Assembly: GCA_947044405.1 (NCBI GenBank)
Contig: CAMRHE010000035.1
Coordinates: 10,265,501 to 10,329,500 of the forward strand
From: Leptodactylus fallax
Lineage: Eukaryota; Chordata; Amphibia; Anura; Leptodactylidae
DNA: 64,000 bases
Direction of reading: 5' to 3'
Below the pieces are notes generated by a model. That model did not search any database. It was not told the DNA's origin and saw only the letters and a list, made by a program, of their open reading frames with translations. Positions within the stretch are counted from its first letter, which is position 1, and every line of letters starts with the position of its first letter. This document shows positions 1 through 11,199 of this stretch, one piece after another. A program made the position numbers and the translations under genes.

Positions 1-414
1 TCTCCATCCAGTAGCCTCCCCTTCACTCTCCATAAACTTTTATGTTAGAAGCAACTCGTCTGTATCTGCTCTCTGGATTTGGGTTGTACCAGTGTTAAAG
101 ACTGAACAAATTGAGTGCGAGGAAAGCAGCCAGACAAATGGAGATAACATTTTTTTCTTTAATAAGATATATTATAAAGTTTCTTATATTTATTAATACT
201 ATTCAGTTATAAAAAAGCTGTTTAATTAATTAATATACACTTTACATTTTAATGTGTTTATTGTTGTACTCATTTTTAATCAGTGATTCCATCCACACTG
301 TCTGTAACTTATAGTGTTTAGTTCAAAGAAATGTAATTAATTTATGCTTTTTATTGGTATTGTTAGTCATGTGAAAACAGAATAAAAAATATAACAGAGA
401 CATATATAGAAAGA

Positions 415-519
415 ATTATATACTTAGAGCATCTATATCAATTATATACTTAGAGCATCTATATCAAGACACAAATACTCAAAAATCACAAATACTCAAA
501 AATCCAGCAATCCAGCAAT
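415..519. repeat. Three consecutive short tandem duplications
   Basis: Three perfect two-copy tandem duplications sit almost end to end. A 26-bp unit occurs at 415-440 and 441-466, a 17-bp unit at 470-486 and 487-503, and an 8-bp unit (CCAGCAAT) at 504-511 and 512-519. The units are unrelated to one another. They read as independent or serial replication-slippage events at one spot. Confidence 0.9.
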
Positions 520-919
520 ACTCCATTGATGATGCACAATTCTTAATCACAGCATGCCATGTAAAGACTCATTAGCATTTGCTCCATCTGTATCTTTAAG
601 AAGTTATATGAAAAATGCAAATGTCTAATGCCATAACACATGGCTTTTTACTGGCTTCTTGTTTCAATGATAAATATTTTTCTTTTGCTTCATGTGAATT
701 ATTGGATGATAGAACACAGATGCTTTTTTTGTACATAAGGATTTTATACAGTTTTAAATATTACATGAAACCAAGCTTTTCCTTCTGATTAGATACATTA
801 TTCATCCAGATATTTACTGAAAGTATAAATAAATATTAAAAAACAGTACTTACAATATGTGATTTATTCTTACAATATATATGTTTTTACTTCTTTATCA
901 TATTTTTTTCTTTTAACAG

Positions 920-1068
920 ACTACACACTTCTGTACAATGTTGCTATATGGGAAGAGGCAGAGTATTATGTACAGATGAAGGAGATAGCGTTCATGAGCT
1001 TTGTAGCTTATCTCTACATATACAGCTCCCTGGTGGATGCCCATGATAAACATTATTGGAACAATTAG
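920..1068 (+). other. Possible terminal exon, unknown gene
   Basis: A strong-looking 3' splice site (T-rich tract followed by AACAG, AG at 918-919) is followed by about 49 open codons ending in TAG at 1066-1068. The peptide contains segments such as YNVAIWEEAEYYVQMKE, which I do not recognise. A sharp change from AT-rich to more balanced composition coincides with the splice site. Against it, the upstream exon is not in the window and the peptide matches no family I know, so it could equally be a conserved non-coding block or chance. Confidence 0.2.
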
Positions 1069-2798
1069 CTTCTGCTGACATAGAAACTAGACACAAAAGC
1101 TACGGCCAGCAGCAGAGAGCCAAAATTATGGCGCCAAGAACCATTAAAAGCAACACCAAACTACATTCTCCATTCAACTGCAGTCATAAAAACCTCCCAG
1201 TGCTATGTTTGCATAGCTGGCTTCAGTGATATGACACTAAAGCACAAAAGAAGCTGCTGCTCTGCTCTTTGTTTGGCTGGAATTACAAGTCACTGAATTA
1301 GTATGTCATCTTTATTGTGCCGTCATGCAGCGAAGGTGAGGAAGGCTCACTGTAATGGATGGAAGAGTTTGATGGCCTATACACTAGGCTCACAGATGGT
1401 TGTCTAAATAAAACAGTTTGCCTTTTCCAGCAGTGCATTCAGTGTATTTATAATGATTTTAATGGTTATTAAATCAGATGATATTTCAGGGGACAAAATA
1501 TCCTCGAAAGCTTGTCTAAACATTGGAGCTTAAGACTGCATGATAAGCGCTTTTGTTTAATTAAAGTCATGCAAAATTCTTCCTGAGAAAGAGTGGAATA
1601 GGTCATCGAGACTGCTGTTAAACATCTGTAACTAATTTGAATAAAATGAAGTCTAAGGATGAACACAAATAAATATTTTATACAGTTAATAGTAATAAAA
1701 TGATGTCACATTTCTATTCAGATACCGTACATTACAGTTTAGTGTGCTTAATAAAATGTAAATCTGCATACTGTATATCTAAACTATATCAATGCTGTTT
1801 GGGGGGAATAAAAATAGCCTTGCAAAATACAAATAAGTGACAGGTACTAATACTAAGTAATTATGTTTCAGTGATATTAACATGTATACATACTGTGCTT
1901 GAGTGGTTAATAAAAAAGTACCGTATAATAAAAAGAACCATACACAAAAAATAGGGGACATTCTTTACATGTGCCCGAAAAGCCATTCAGACATTAATAT
2001 AGAAAAGGGTTCTTTATGGTTAAAGTAGAAAGCTATGGAAAAATACTTTCAAATACTTTTGAAGGTTATAATTACATTACCAATAAATGAAGCATAATTT
2101 ATCTAGGAACAAAATGTATGTAGAATTGATTTTCTAAAATGGAAGCCACTGATCCAATGTGTGTCTCAAACCTAGCACATCAGCTTTATTCGTTATGTGG
2201 ATGAGCAAATATTTGCAAAGATTCTTCGCTGGTTCTCAAAAATACAAATTACTTACCAAACTGATTCTACTATTCATTACTTATACATTGCTACAACTGA
2301 ATATGGTATAAAGTAGTATAATATTACAAGTTGCTTAATGTGCCTGTCCTGGAAATACAGTTGTTTTATGGGTCCTTTCCGTCTATGGCCTTATCTGATT
2401 TAAAAAGCTGTCCTTTCTAGAATGCCCCTTTTTATTTGACCTATTCGAACAAATGGAAATTACAGAGTGGGTTTCTTTGTTCAGGACCCACCTGTACAGA
2501 TTCTGCTGTAGAGAGAGGAACCTGGTCTGGACAAGTCAGCTTCAACTTGAATTACAGAGTCACACTTTCATTTTAATGGGTGCCATATATAGTATCACAT
2601 TTTCACTGTATCTATCAGTTATGAAGGGAATGTGTGTCAATGACTTGTCAGGACAGCTGTTTAAAGAAAACAGGTAATCACTAATATTTAGAGGTTTAAT
2701 GTTTGGAGTCCCTGGTCTCCAGTAGTCACTGCCTCCTTACCGTGGACTCATAGTACTTTTAATTTTAAGACATGAGCATAAAAAGCAGTTGTCATATC

Positions 2799-2800
<2 letters not shown>

Positions 2801-2838
<38 letters not shown>
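2801..2838. repeat. (AT)n microsatellite
   Basis: About 19 uninterrupted AT dinucleotides. Confidence 0.95.
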
Positions 2839-2843
<5 letters not shown>

Positions 2844-5800
2844 AATACTTATGTAATTGAAACATTATGAAAATGTGGAGTGGTCATATAGACAATGCAT
2901 TTGTAAACAGTAAAAATTGTGTCCTTCAATCTAATGTTCTGTTTACTTTGTATGATAATATAAAAAAATGCATAAATCTATGACTCACATGAATGTAATC
3001 ACAATGAAACACTAACCTGCATACTGTACTTCACCATTCAATCTGTTCTACAAGACACTTTGAAAACCGTGTTTTTAATTTTAAAATAAAATGACCACAA
3101 TATCTAACTATAACATGGAAAGTAAATTGCAAATATGCAAAGTAATGTTATTTAGTAATGCACAGAATATCTTTGACACCCTGTGCCTTAGACTGTATAA
3201 AATACAAATAGATGTAGTATAGAACCAGGGATAGACAGAAAATGATGTCCCACATCAAATATTAGAATGGGGTCAACTTCTATTGCTGCTTGACATCACA
3301 AAATGCCTGACCAATCTCTATGGATTTCCAGCACCTATTGAAATAAGGCACTAGTTAAACCAGTAATGGCCTACTCTGCTTAGGGGCTCCATAGCATTGC
3401 AGTAGCATAGGTTGCCCCTAGAGTTCAATATGTATGCATTTTTATACTGGAACTGGTTCTATTGAATGCTGTATTGTTGCCTGCTAATACTCTAGCAAAA
3501 TGGTCAAACATTGTTCAATATGGACTGTCAGTCACATCCTGATGACATTTTCCAGAAACTTGATTTAATTAATTAATAAATTAATCTTATCCTTCATGTT
3601 TATATCTAATTAATTTGTTTTGAAATCATAAATAAGCTGGTAACATATAATAATGTTCTTGTGTTCTTGTTGATCTAGGCTTTTTTTATGTTACCTTGCA
3701 AGTTATGATTCTAAAATAAATGGAAGTATCTTTACTAATGAGTATACCCATAGCAGATGTCAATCACTGAGATTTGTGGCAAACTGGGACATCTGTTACC
3801 CAATGTAAATATGTGAATATAATCTTTTTTCACATCATTCGCCATATGTTTTGAAAAATTCACAAAATATTTTTAGTTATTATTAATATATAAAATAATA
3901 TATGATCCTAGTGTTTTGTTTTGTTTTTTTTGCTTAGAAATAGATTTATTTTCCAAAATAGAAAGAAATTTCCAGATGGTGTTTGCTTTAAATATGGAAG
4001 GTTAGTTGAAAATAGTGGCACGATTACCACATAGACAGACCACATAGTTGCTATGCGGCCTGAGTGGGAGAGGGCTCGACACAGATCTTCTTCCAACAAT
4101 AATTCACAGCATTTTCTCATAGTCACCACTATTATATGCTATTATATTACAGAGATTTTTACAGCTTCCATTACCATTCCGTGGTAGATGTATTAATTTC
4201 TATCCTCTGAGCTTTCCTTAGTGGTAACTACAGAAAGCAACTTTTATAACTAATAGCTGTCTAGAGGATATTTATCAATGAATTCATACCAGTGGGCGGG
4301 TTGTAATCACATTGAAAAATACAGGGTGTGATTCATACAAGGCATCTCATAAGTAACAATTTTTGGTGCACGGCGATAAAATTAGACTTTTCCCCTGTTT
4401 GCTCTGCACTTTTCACTTGCAGGGAAGGGACAGGCATCACACTTCAGCACATTTACAGGTGCAAATAGTGAATTTGTACCAATTTTTTTAGGATTATTAA
4501 TTTCTCTCCAACACGGCTATTCATGAAGACTTGCATACTATATTCCAGTCTTAATGAATCACCGTCTTGGTGTACAGAATGAGTACCATATTAACAAAAC
4601 TCATGGAGAGGCATTACTAGATTTCACTATGATATCTGTGCACACACCTGGTTGAGAACAAGTTTGTCATAAGGTGTTAGGATATATATATCAATATGTA
4701 TATGCAATATGTTTTCATAGCACTTGTTCACTATTATTGATTACCACAGATGCAGTAAACTTTAACATGACACTTTTGGTCAGTGTATGTAAGCCAAAAG
4801 CAGGAAGGGGAGTTAAACGGGAGTTAAACAGACATATGTAAAGAACACTGAGCAAAACACTGAAAATTGACCTTTTTCTATGTCTTTCAATTGATTTTGT
4901 TGTGCTATGCAATATGGCATTTTCAAATTAAAGCTTGCTACATTTGTAAACATGGCAGAGCTTAATAAGATGGCACTGGCATTACCATGGTCTACCATTG
5001 ACAACATGGTGCAATTGGTGCCTTTTAGTACAGTCCTTAGAACTTTCATAGAAACACTCATTTAAGTAATGCACCATGCCAAAAGGTAGGATAAACCACT
5101 ACTGTATATACGATAAAGACGTCATATTATTATATTTCTGCTGGTCCTGTTATAGCACATGTAATGAACATTAGCACATATATGTATACACATTATGATA
5201 ATGCATAACTGCTCATAGATAACAAAGTTCTCTCCATGACAACATAGCCCTCTCCATTGAGACAATCCTCCTAAAGGACATACCCCCACTAGGTTAATGA
5301 TACTCTCATATTTTAGGCTACATACTATAACGAGGATTCTTCTACATACATACTATAACGAGAATTGTGAATTCCTATTCACATATGTACTACTAATGTA
5401 AGTTCACATGACAGAAGTAATAGAAGTGACATGACCTCACCTCTCAACCATATGTGCATCCACGTCATACTACGTTTTATTTTATACTATGTCATGCTTC
5501 ATATTGGACTGTTGAATGTCTATTAAACTCTTTGTCTGAGCATATTATGAAATACAGTACGTATGTCTCCTATGCTATGTAGTATGGATTTTGTGGTATG
5601 CACTCATTTTCTAATTGTATCAATATGAGGAGCATATGCTGTTCCTTTTTGAAGGTATATGCAGTAAAACTACTAATGGTGGCAACATGAGTGTTTGGAA
5701 CATGCGTCAGCCAGCCAATATATAAGAGCTCTGTGAGTGCATATATGTAAAGAAGTAATGAATAAGTGCACATGTCACCTAGAGACCAAAGCTTGGATTG

Positions 5801-6359
5801 CAGTTCAATTGCCTAAATATTCAATTAGAATAGTTAGAATGGCATATCCAAGTTTTTGCTGTAGTTTCCTTTATTTTCCTTTCAAGCTTCTAAAATAAAT
5901 TAAAACAGCTGCAAATGTTAAAAACAGAACAAAAAATACTTAGCTTGCTTAGCGCTGTGCCATCATGCCAGTGGTATAGCATATTCCATGATGCCAGTGG
6001 TCTGGAAGACCACTGTAGCTGGATTGTTGGTTCCTGTTTGTTTTATAACTTTTAGGCCTGCTTTAAAGTGAGTCTACCATGTCCTTAAAAGTATATAAAC
6101 TATATATAGTAGCTAGTGTTGAAATAGGAATTGTTTGAGCAAGGGGATGGCTTGAGGGCTCTTGTTGTCTATGAAGTAGAAAAAAAAATCCACTATTTCA
6201 TGAAAAGGACAGATTTAGTTGCAGTAACGAAGTTACATTTGTAAATCTGTCAGAGTGCTCTACAAGCTGCTAAATTCAGTTTAGAAGTAGACTCACAGTT
6301 TTTTAATAGATAACACTTTTACATATAGTTTGTGTCTCTAAAGTACAATAGGATATTTC

Positions 6360-6425
6360 TTATTGGTTCTGCAGCAGCACAGATGGGTAAGTATCCCCGT
6401 CTTCTTTCCCTCTGGGACCAACCTA
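6360..6425 (+). repeat. Left inverted terminal repeat of DIRS element
   Basis: The core CAGCACAGATGGGTAAGTA and the following segment ending in TTTCCCTCTGGGA recur in inverted orientation at 11104-11152. The outermost 15-20 bases (GTTCTGCAGCAGCAC) are not in the right repeat. They are found inverted in the internal complementary region around 10900-10920. Confidence 0.85.
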
Positions 6426-7019
6426 GAGGGAAATTATTTGTCCTCGTTTTTTCCTGAGTGTGGCCCACAGGTGGCTTTCTTTAAAACAGGATTTTTTTAT
6501 TTTTACTCCAAAGAATATTCCCAGGCTAGGTCTGAGGTTCTCAGATAGCGTTTGTATGTTCCCAGAGGCTCCTCTGAGTAAGTGTGAACTGCTACAAGTG
6601 TAGCATGGCGCCAGCAAGTAATTCCAAGAATAAGTATCCCGTGGTACTCTGCATCATGCAGCTATAGCTGCCATTCTGGCTCAGGTCCGCCGGCTCAGCG
6701 TCCCTCAGCACATAATGTGCATGCCCAGGATGTCAAAAGCAGGAAGAAAAGCTCACTAACGCCTAATACCTATTGCGGGCAATACAGGACCTCTGATGAC
6801 GTCACGATGGGGGCGGAGCTCCCGACCCGGAATAGCCCATTTAAACCTGCTGATGACTGAGGGCTGGCATGTTGTGCCTGGCAAGCCAAACCCTCAGAGA
6901 TTTAAGGTAAAAATGCCCTCCTGGGGCTTTTTCTGCACTGTGTCTCCTCTTGTCTGTATACGATTGCAGATGTCCAGTGGTAAAAACTCTCTAAGAGGAA
7001 ACAAAGGAATTGTGTTGAA

Positions 7020-8060
7020 TGTCAGAAGTTGTTACCTGATGATCAAATGCCTGACGTATGTATAGTTTGTACTCAGAGTCAAGCCTCTCCTATCAGTCCT
7101 CATGCATCTTCTAAAACCAAGCAGAAGACTAAATTTGAATGCTGTATTAGCTGTCTCCAACATCTTCCTGAGTATTACCCATCTAATATATGCAGTGTTT
7201 GCACAAATGTTTCTGAAGATGAACAGATGACTGATAAGGAGGCTAAAAAATTATTTTCATACTTTAAATTGTATATGTCTAGTAAGAAAAATCTAAAAAA
7301 TTCAAATAGGAATTTGCTAAGTTGTTTGAATCTTCTAATTCCTCTGAAAGGGATCTTCAGACATCAGAATCAGATTCAGACATGGAGATTTCTGAGGATA
7401 ATTATTTGTGTAAAAAAGAACATTCTGTCAAGTTAATTAAAAAGGTTAAAAAATCATGAAACCAGGACAGGCTGACCCATCCTCTCTGGAAAGGGAGAGT
7501 CTGTTTTATTTCCCCATGAGAAAGGCTATAGTCCTTCCGGGGCATCCAGTTTTGAAATTCACTATGGAGATGGAATGGAAATTTCTGGCTAGAAGATGCA
7601 AGCTTGGTTCTAGGTTTAAAACCGTGTACAAATTAGATTCTGGAGAATGTGAAGCTTGGGCAGAGCCTGCCAGAGTTGATCCAGCAGTTCAAAACCTCTC
7701 TAGAAAATCCTTTTTTCCAGCAGAAATTCAATGGATCGCATAGCTGACATTTTTCAAAAAAGAAAAAAAAAAAGCATATATATCCCTGACAGCTTTATCT
7801 AAAGCCGCCATGGCAGCCGTTCCTGTGTCCAGGGCCCTAAGTTTATGGTTAAGCCAGTTGGTAAGAGATATTCAAGATGGCGTTACAAGGGAAGAACTAA
7901 TGGAGCAACTTTATTCACTTAAACTTGCTGCAGATTTTTCTTCAGATTTTCCTTTAGATACCTTAAGAATAGCCGCAAAGAATTTAGTTACCAATGGGGA
8001 AAGAAGAGCCATATGACTAAAACTGTGGACAGAGGAAGCTACATCAAAATATAATCTATG
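7020..8060 (+). pseudogene. DIRS gag-like protein, frameshifted
   Basis: This is the first coding part of the DIRS element. Reading about 7010-7436 gives a cysteine-rich segment with two C-x2-C ... C-x2-C arrangements (CVEC/CIVC and CISC/CSVC), the zinc-ribbon style typical of frog DIRS gag ORFs. A second part (about 7456-7743) contains YKLDSGECEAW. A third (7810-8016) contains SRALSLWLSQL and ends at an early stop. The parts lie in different frames, so no intact protein remains. In functional elements this protein would package or bind the element RNA; the exact role in DIRS is not well established. Confidence 0.6.
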
Positions 8061-8280
8061 TTCTATACCCTTTGAACCTGGAAGACTTTTTGGGGAAAAA
8101 GATCAGCTCTTTGAGGGTAATAAGAAGGCATGAGCTCTGGTCTTTCCACAGACCAATAGAGGCTTTAAGACTCACCCATGTTACCAGAGAACATACGAAT
8201 TGTTCCTGAAGAGAGGAAATAATATACAAATTGATCGTGGTAGACCCTATCAAAAATGTAGATCCACTACCTCAGAATAA

Positions 8281-9916
8281 TTGAAGAAAAAACATGAAGA
8301 AGCGAGTACTGGCAAACAGCATTTTTGTCATCAGTTGTCAAGTTGGAGGTTGTTTACAATACTTACAAAAATGCAATAGACAATGTCCCAGAAGAGGAAC
8401 AATGTTCTGGAACTTATTCCAGAATTTTTCTGGTTCCAAAGGTCGATGGTTCTTGGAGATAAAACATTAGGTCTCTATATTGCTATGTGAAGAAAATTCA
8501 CTTCAAGATGGAAACACTAAGGATAGTTAAAGCAACCTTACAGAAAGGCCAAGTCTTTATACCTAAAAGATGCATATCTACATGTTCCCATCCATCCTAT
8601 TTCAAGGAAATTCCTGAGTATAGCAGTCAATCATTTAGGATAAATCAGTCACTACCAATTCAAAGCATTCCCTTTTGGCCTAACTTCCTCTCTAAGGGTC
8701 TTCCCCAAAATGGCAATAGTAGTAGTAGCAGCTCTGAGATTGAAAGCAGTTCAAGTTTTTCCCTATCTAGATGATTGGCTGATAGATGCTCCATCGGCAT
8801 CTCTTCTGCAATATCACCTCTATGTAGTCATCAACTTGGTTTCCAAATAAATTGGGAGAAATCCCATTTGTTGCCGGAAACTTCAAAAAATTTTCTAGGT
8901 TTTGTAATGAACACAGAACTGCAAGCGCTTTTTTTTCCTCAGAAAATAATAAAAAAAATCCAAGGTGCAGTAAAAATGTTAATCAAATCTTGAAGACTTT
9001 GGGATTATTAGTAGTCTCAATATATACTTTGGGCTATGTTACCAGAGTCTTCAGAGCAATATGCTTCAGTATTGGAATGGAGATGTTAAGGAGGATGCGT
9101 ACAAAAATTATTTTAGACCCAGCCACAAAACAAGACCTGAAATGGTGGCTCAATGCAAGCAACCTAGAGAAAAGAAAGGGTTTCCAGTTCAAGGAATCAC
9201 TTATCATAACCACAGATGCCTCTTTATGGGCGCAAGGCCTTTGGGACAAATTGGTCGTTCATGGGCCACTTCAAACTGTTGATCCAGAACAAATCTGTCT
9301 TAATTCAAACAAACAGGTAGTGGCCTATTGTTTGAACAAGCAAGGTGGAACCCAAAGCAAGCTATTGATGATGAAATACAAGAAGATTTTTCAGCTGGAA
9401 GAATCTGCCCTGCTGGACTTAAGAGCTCTGCATATAAAAGGATCTCTGAATACCAGGGCAGATCTGCTGAGCTGGAAGACTCTCAGAGCTTCGGAGTGGG
9501 ATTTAAATCCCAAATACTTTTATCTTCTAACAGACAGATGGGGAATGCCAGAGATAGATTTGATGGCAACCAGAAATAATGCAAAACTTCCAGTATTCCG
9601 TTCTCTAAATCCTCAAGATCACACATATGCAGTGAATGTATTCTTCATGAATTGGAAACACAGATTTCTTTACGTCTTTCCTCCATTCCAGATTATCCAA
9701 AAACTTCTGCAGAAAATATTGATGGAGGGACCATCAGTAATAATAATAGCTTCATTCTGGCCCCAAAGGGCCTGGTTTCACTGTTATTGCAAATTTCAAA
9801 CAATGAGCATTGAGCCTCTTCCCCGGGATCAAGATCTCTTAATCCAGAAAGGCTTGTTCCATCCAGAATTGCGCAAACTCCATCTGTCAGCTTGGTTTGT
9901 TAAGTGTCAAGATTGA
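8281..9916 (+). pseudogene. DIRS reverse transcriptase / RNase H, decayed
   Basis: This encoded the enzyme that copies element RNA to DNA and degrades the template. The fingers/palm region is recognisable from about 8400 (SRIFLVPK-type motif) and KDAYLHVPI near 8560-8590. The catalytic box YLDDW is at 8764-8778, then the reading frame shifts. From 8852 to 9916 one open frame of 354 codons carries the RNase H start (ITTDAS near 9210), VAYCLNKQGG near 9325, and a C-terminal domain (MPEIDLMATRNN) that DIRS elements share. The RNase H position normally Asp before the AYxNKQGG motif reads Asn-Ser-Asn here. Frameshifts and stops (e.g. about 8640) make the protein non-functional. Confidence 0.8.
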
Positions 9917-9924
9917 AAGATTCA

Positions 9925-10863
9925 GGATTGTCTACATTGGTAATTAATACTTTATTGGCAGCTCGTAAGGACCCTACAAATAAGAGGTACCATAATATAT
10001 GGTCTAAATTCTGTTCCTGGTTCAACAATTCAGAATTCCACTGTGTTCTGCAATTCCTGCAAGATGGTTTTGAAAAAGGCTATTAAAGTACACATGACAG
10101 CAATTAATGCTATGACAGATGGTAAATTTTCTAGTCATCCCTTAGTATCAAGATTCTTCAAAGCTATCAGGAATATGAGGCCGGAGGTTAAACCTCCTGT
10201 GCCTTTTTGGGATTTATCTATTGTTCCCAATGCCTTGACATTCCAACCATTTGAACCTATTCAAGACATAGACCTTAAATGGTTATCATGTAAAGTAGCT
10301 TTTCTAAGTAGCAATTACATCTGCTAAGAGGCTGGGAGAACTATAGGCCTTATCTTCAAAAAGTCCATATCTAAGAATTCTGCCGATTGGGGTTCTATTG
10401 AGAACTTTGCCAAATTTTATACCTAAAGTTCCTTCCTACCAGTCTTCTATCCTCATCCTGAGACGGAAGAACAAATACGTTTTCACACTTTAGATGTTAT
10501 GAGATCCATTCTGGCCTACCTGGATAAAACCAAGGATTTTAGGAAAGAAGAAAACTTATTTATACTTTTTTTCAGGCACTAGGAAAGGGATGGAATTCTC
10601 TAAAGATACATTGGCCAGATGGATTAAGTCCACTATATTTAAAGCCTACAGTTTAGCTAATATCTCTTTGTCAACTGCACCAAAGGTACACTCTACACAC
10701 GTCACAGCAACTTTATGGGCTGAAAATGCACAAGTATCTATCCTGGATATTTGTAATGCTGCTTCCTGGAGTTCTTCCTCTACCTTCATTAAGCATTATC
10801 ATCTTTATATTCACTCCGAGGGTCCAGCCTTTGGCACAGCAGTACTTAATACGGTTTCCAAAT
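9925..10863 (+). pseudogene. DIRS tyrosine recombinase, decayed
   Basis: This would integrate the circular DNA form of the element. The N-terminal core-binding part is at about 9930-10085 (STLVINTLLAARKDPTNKRY). The middle is at 10090-10325 (PPVPFWDLSIVPNAL), where the reading frame breaks at the box-I arginine region. The C-terminal part (10590-10863) has HSTH where family members have H-x-x-R (HSTR in the second DIRS copy at 20.8 kb), followed by the expected region WAENAQVSILDICNAASWSS and the catalytic KHY tyrosine. Loss of the catalytic arginine plus frameshifts means it cannot work. Confidence 0.78.
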
Positions 10864-10892
10864 GATGATCTTCCCCTCCTTAGGTAACTAGC

Positions 10893-10985
10893 GAAATTCC
10901 ATCTGTGCTACTGCAGAACGAATAATAAATACAAAGTTGGGCCTTATCTGAAATTTTGCTTTCTTTGAGTTCAAGACAGCACAGC
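10893..10985. repeat. DIRS internal complementary region
   Basis: The first part (CCATCTGTGCTACTGCAGAA) is the inverse complement of the left terminus at 6366-6387. The second part (from AAGTTGGGCC to GACAGCAC) is the inverse complement of the right terminus at 11145-11196. The two abut through TAATAAATAC. This is the signature of the DIRS internal complementary region used as template to complete the circular intermediate. Confidence 0.85.
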
Positions 10986-11099
10986 ATACCCTCCCAACTT
11001 AATTAAGAAAAAAACTCATCCAGTTAAAAGACAAGGAAGTAATGAGAAAGGGGGGTTCTTATACCATCAATTATTTTAATTAACTGTTTCATTGCTACC

Positions 11100-11199
11100 T
11101 AGGGCCAGTCCCAGAGGGAAAGAAGGTGGGGCTACTTACCCATCCGTGCTGCCTTGAACTCAAAGAAAGCAAAATTTCAGGTAAGACCCAATTTTGTAT
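11100..11199 (+). repeat. Right inverted terminal repeat of DIRS element
   Basis: The inverse complement of the left repeat core occupies about 11104-11152. It is followed by about 45 extra bases (AACTCAAAGAAAGCAAAAT...) that match only the internal complementary region, as expected for asymmetric DIRS termini. Confidence 0.83.

Larger units (their letters stand above)
1..6359. other. Anonymous AT-rich non-coding DNA
   Basis: No supported gene apart from the possible exon listed separately at 920-1068. The stretch is AT-rich with many short chance ORFs that look like no family I know. It includes an (AT)n microsatellite at 2801-2838 and a cluster of three back-to-back short tandem duplications at 415-519. 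The segment from about 900 to 1440 is less AT-rich and has no obvious transposon signature. Nothing else stands out. Confidence 0.6.
6360..11199 (+). mobile_element. DIRS-type retrotransposon, decayed, near full length
   Basis: DIRS elements move with a tyrosine recombinase instead of an integrase and carry split inverted repeats. Here inverted terminal repeats lie at 6360-6425 and 11100-11199, and an internal complementary region lies at about 10893-10985. Between them, in order, are a gag-like region with CxxC motifs, reverse transcriptase with YLDDW, RNase H with TDAS, a DIRS-type C-terminal domain, and a tyrosine recombinase. All coding regions carry stops and frameshifts. The terminal sequences (starting GTTCTGCAGCAGCAC) are mirrored in the internal complementary region, which fits the circular-junction model known for DIRS1. 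No flanking duplication is visible, as expected for this class. Confidence 0.88.

Noticed and set aside
9904..10327. Separate small genes at 9.9-10.3 kb
   Set aside because: They are frame-broken parts of one DIRS tyrosine recombinase.
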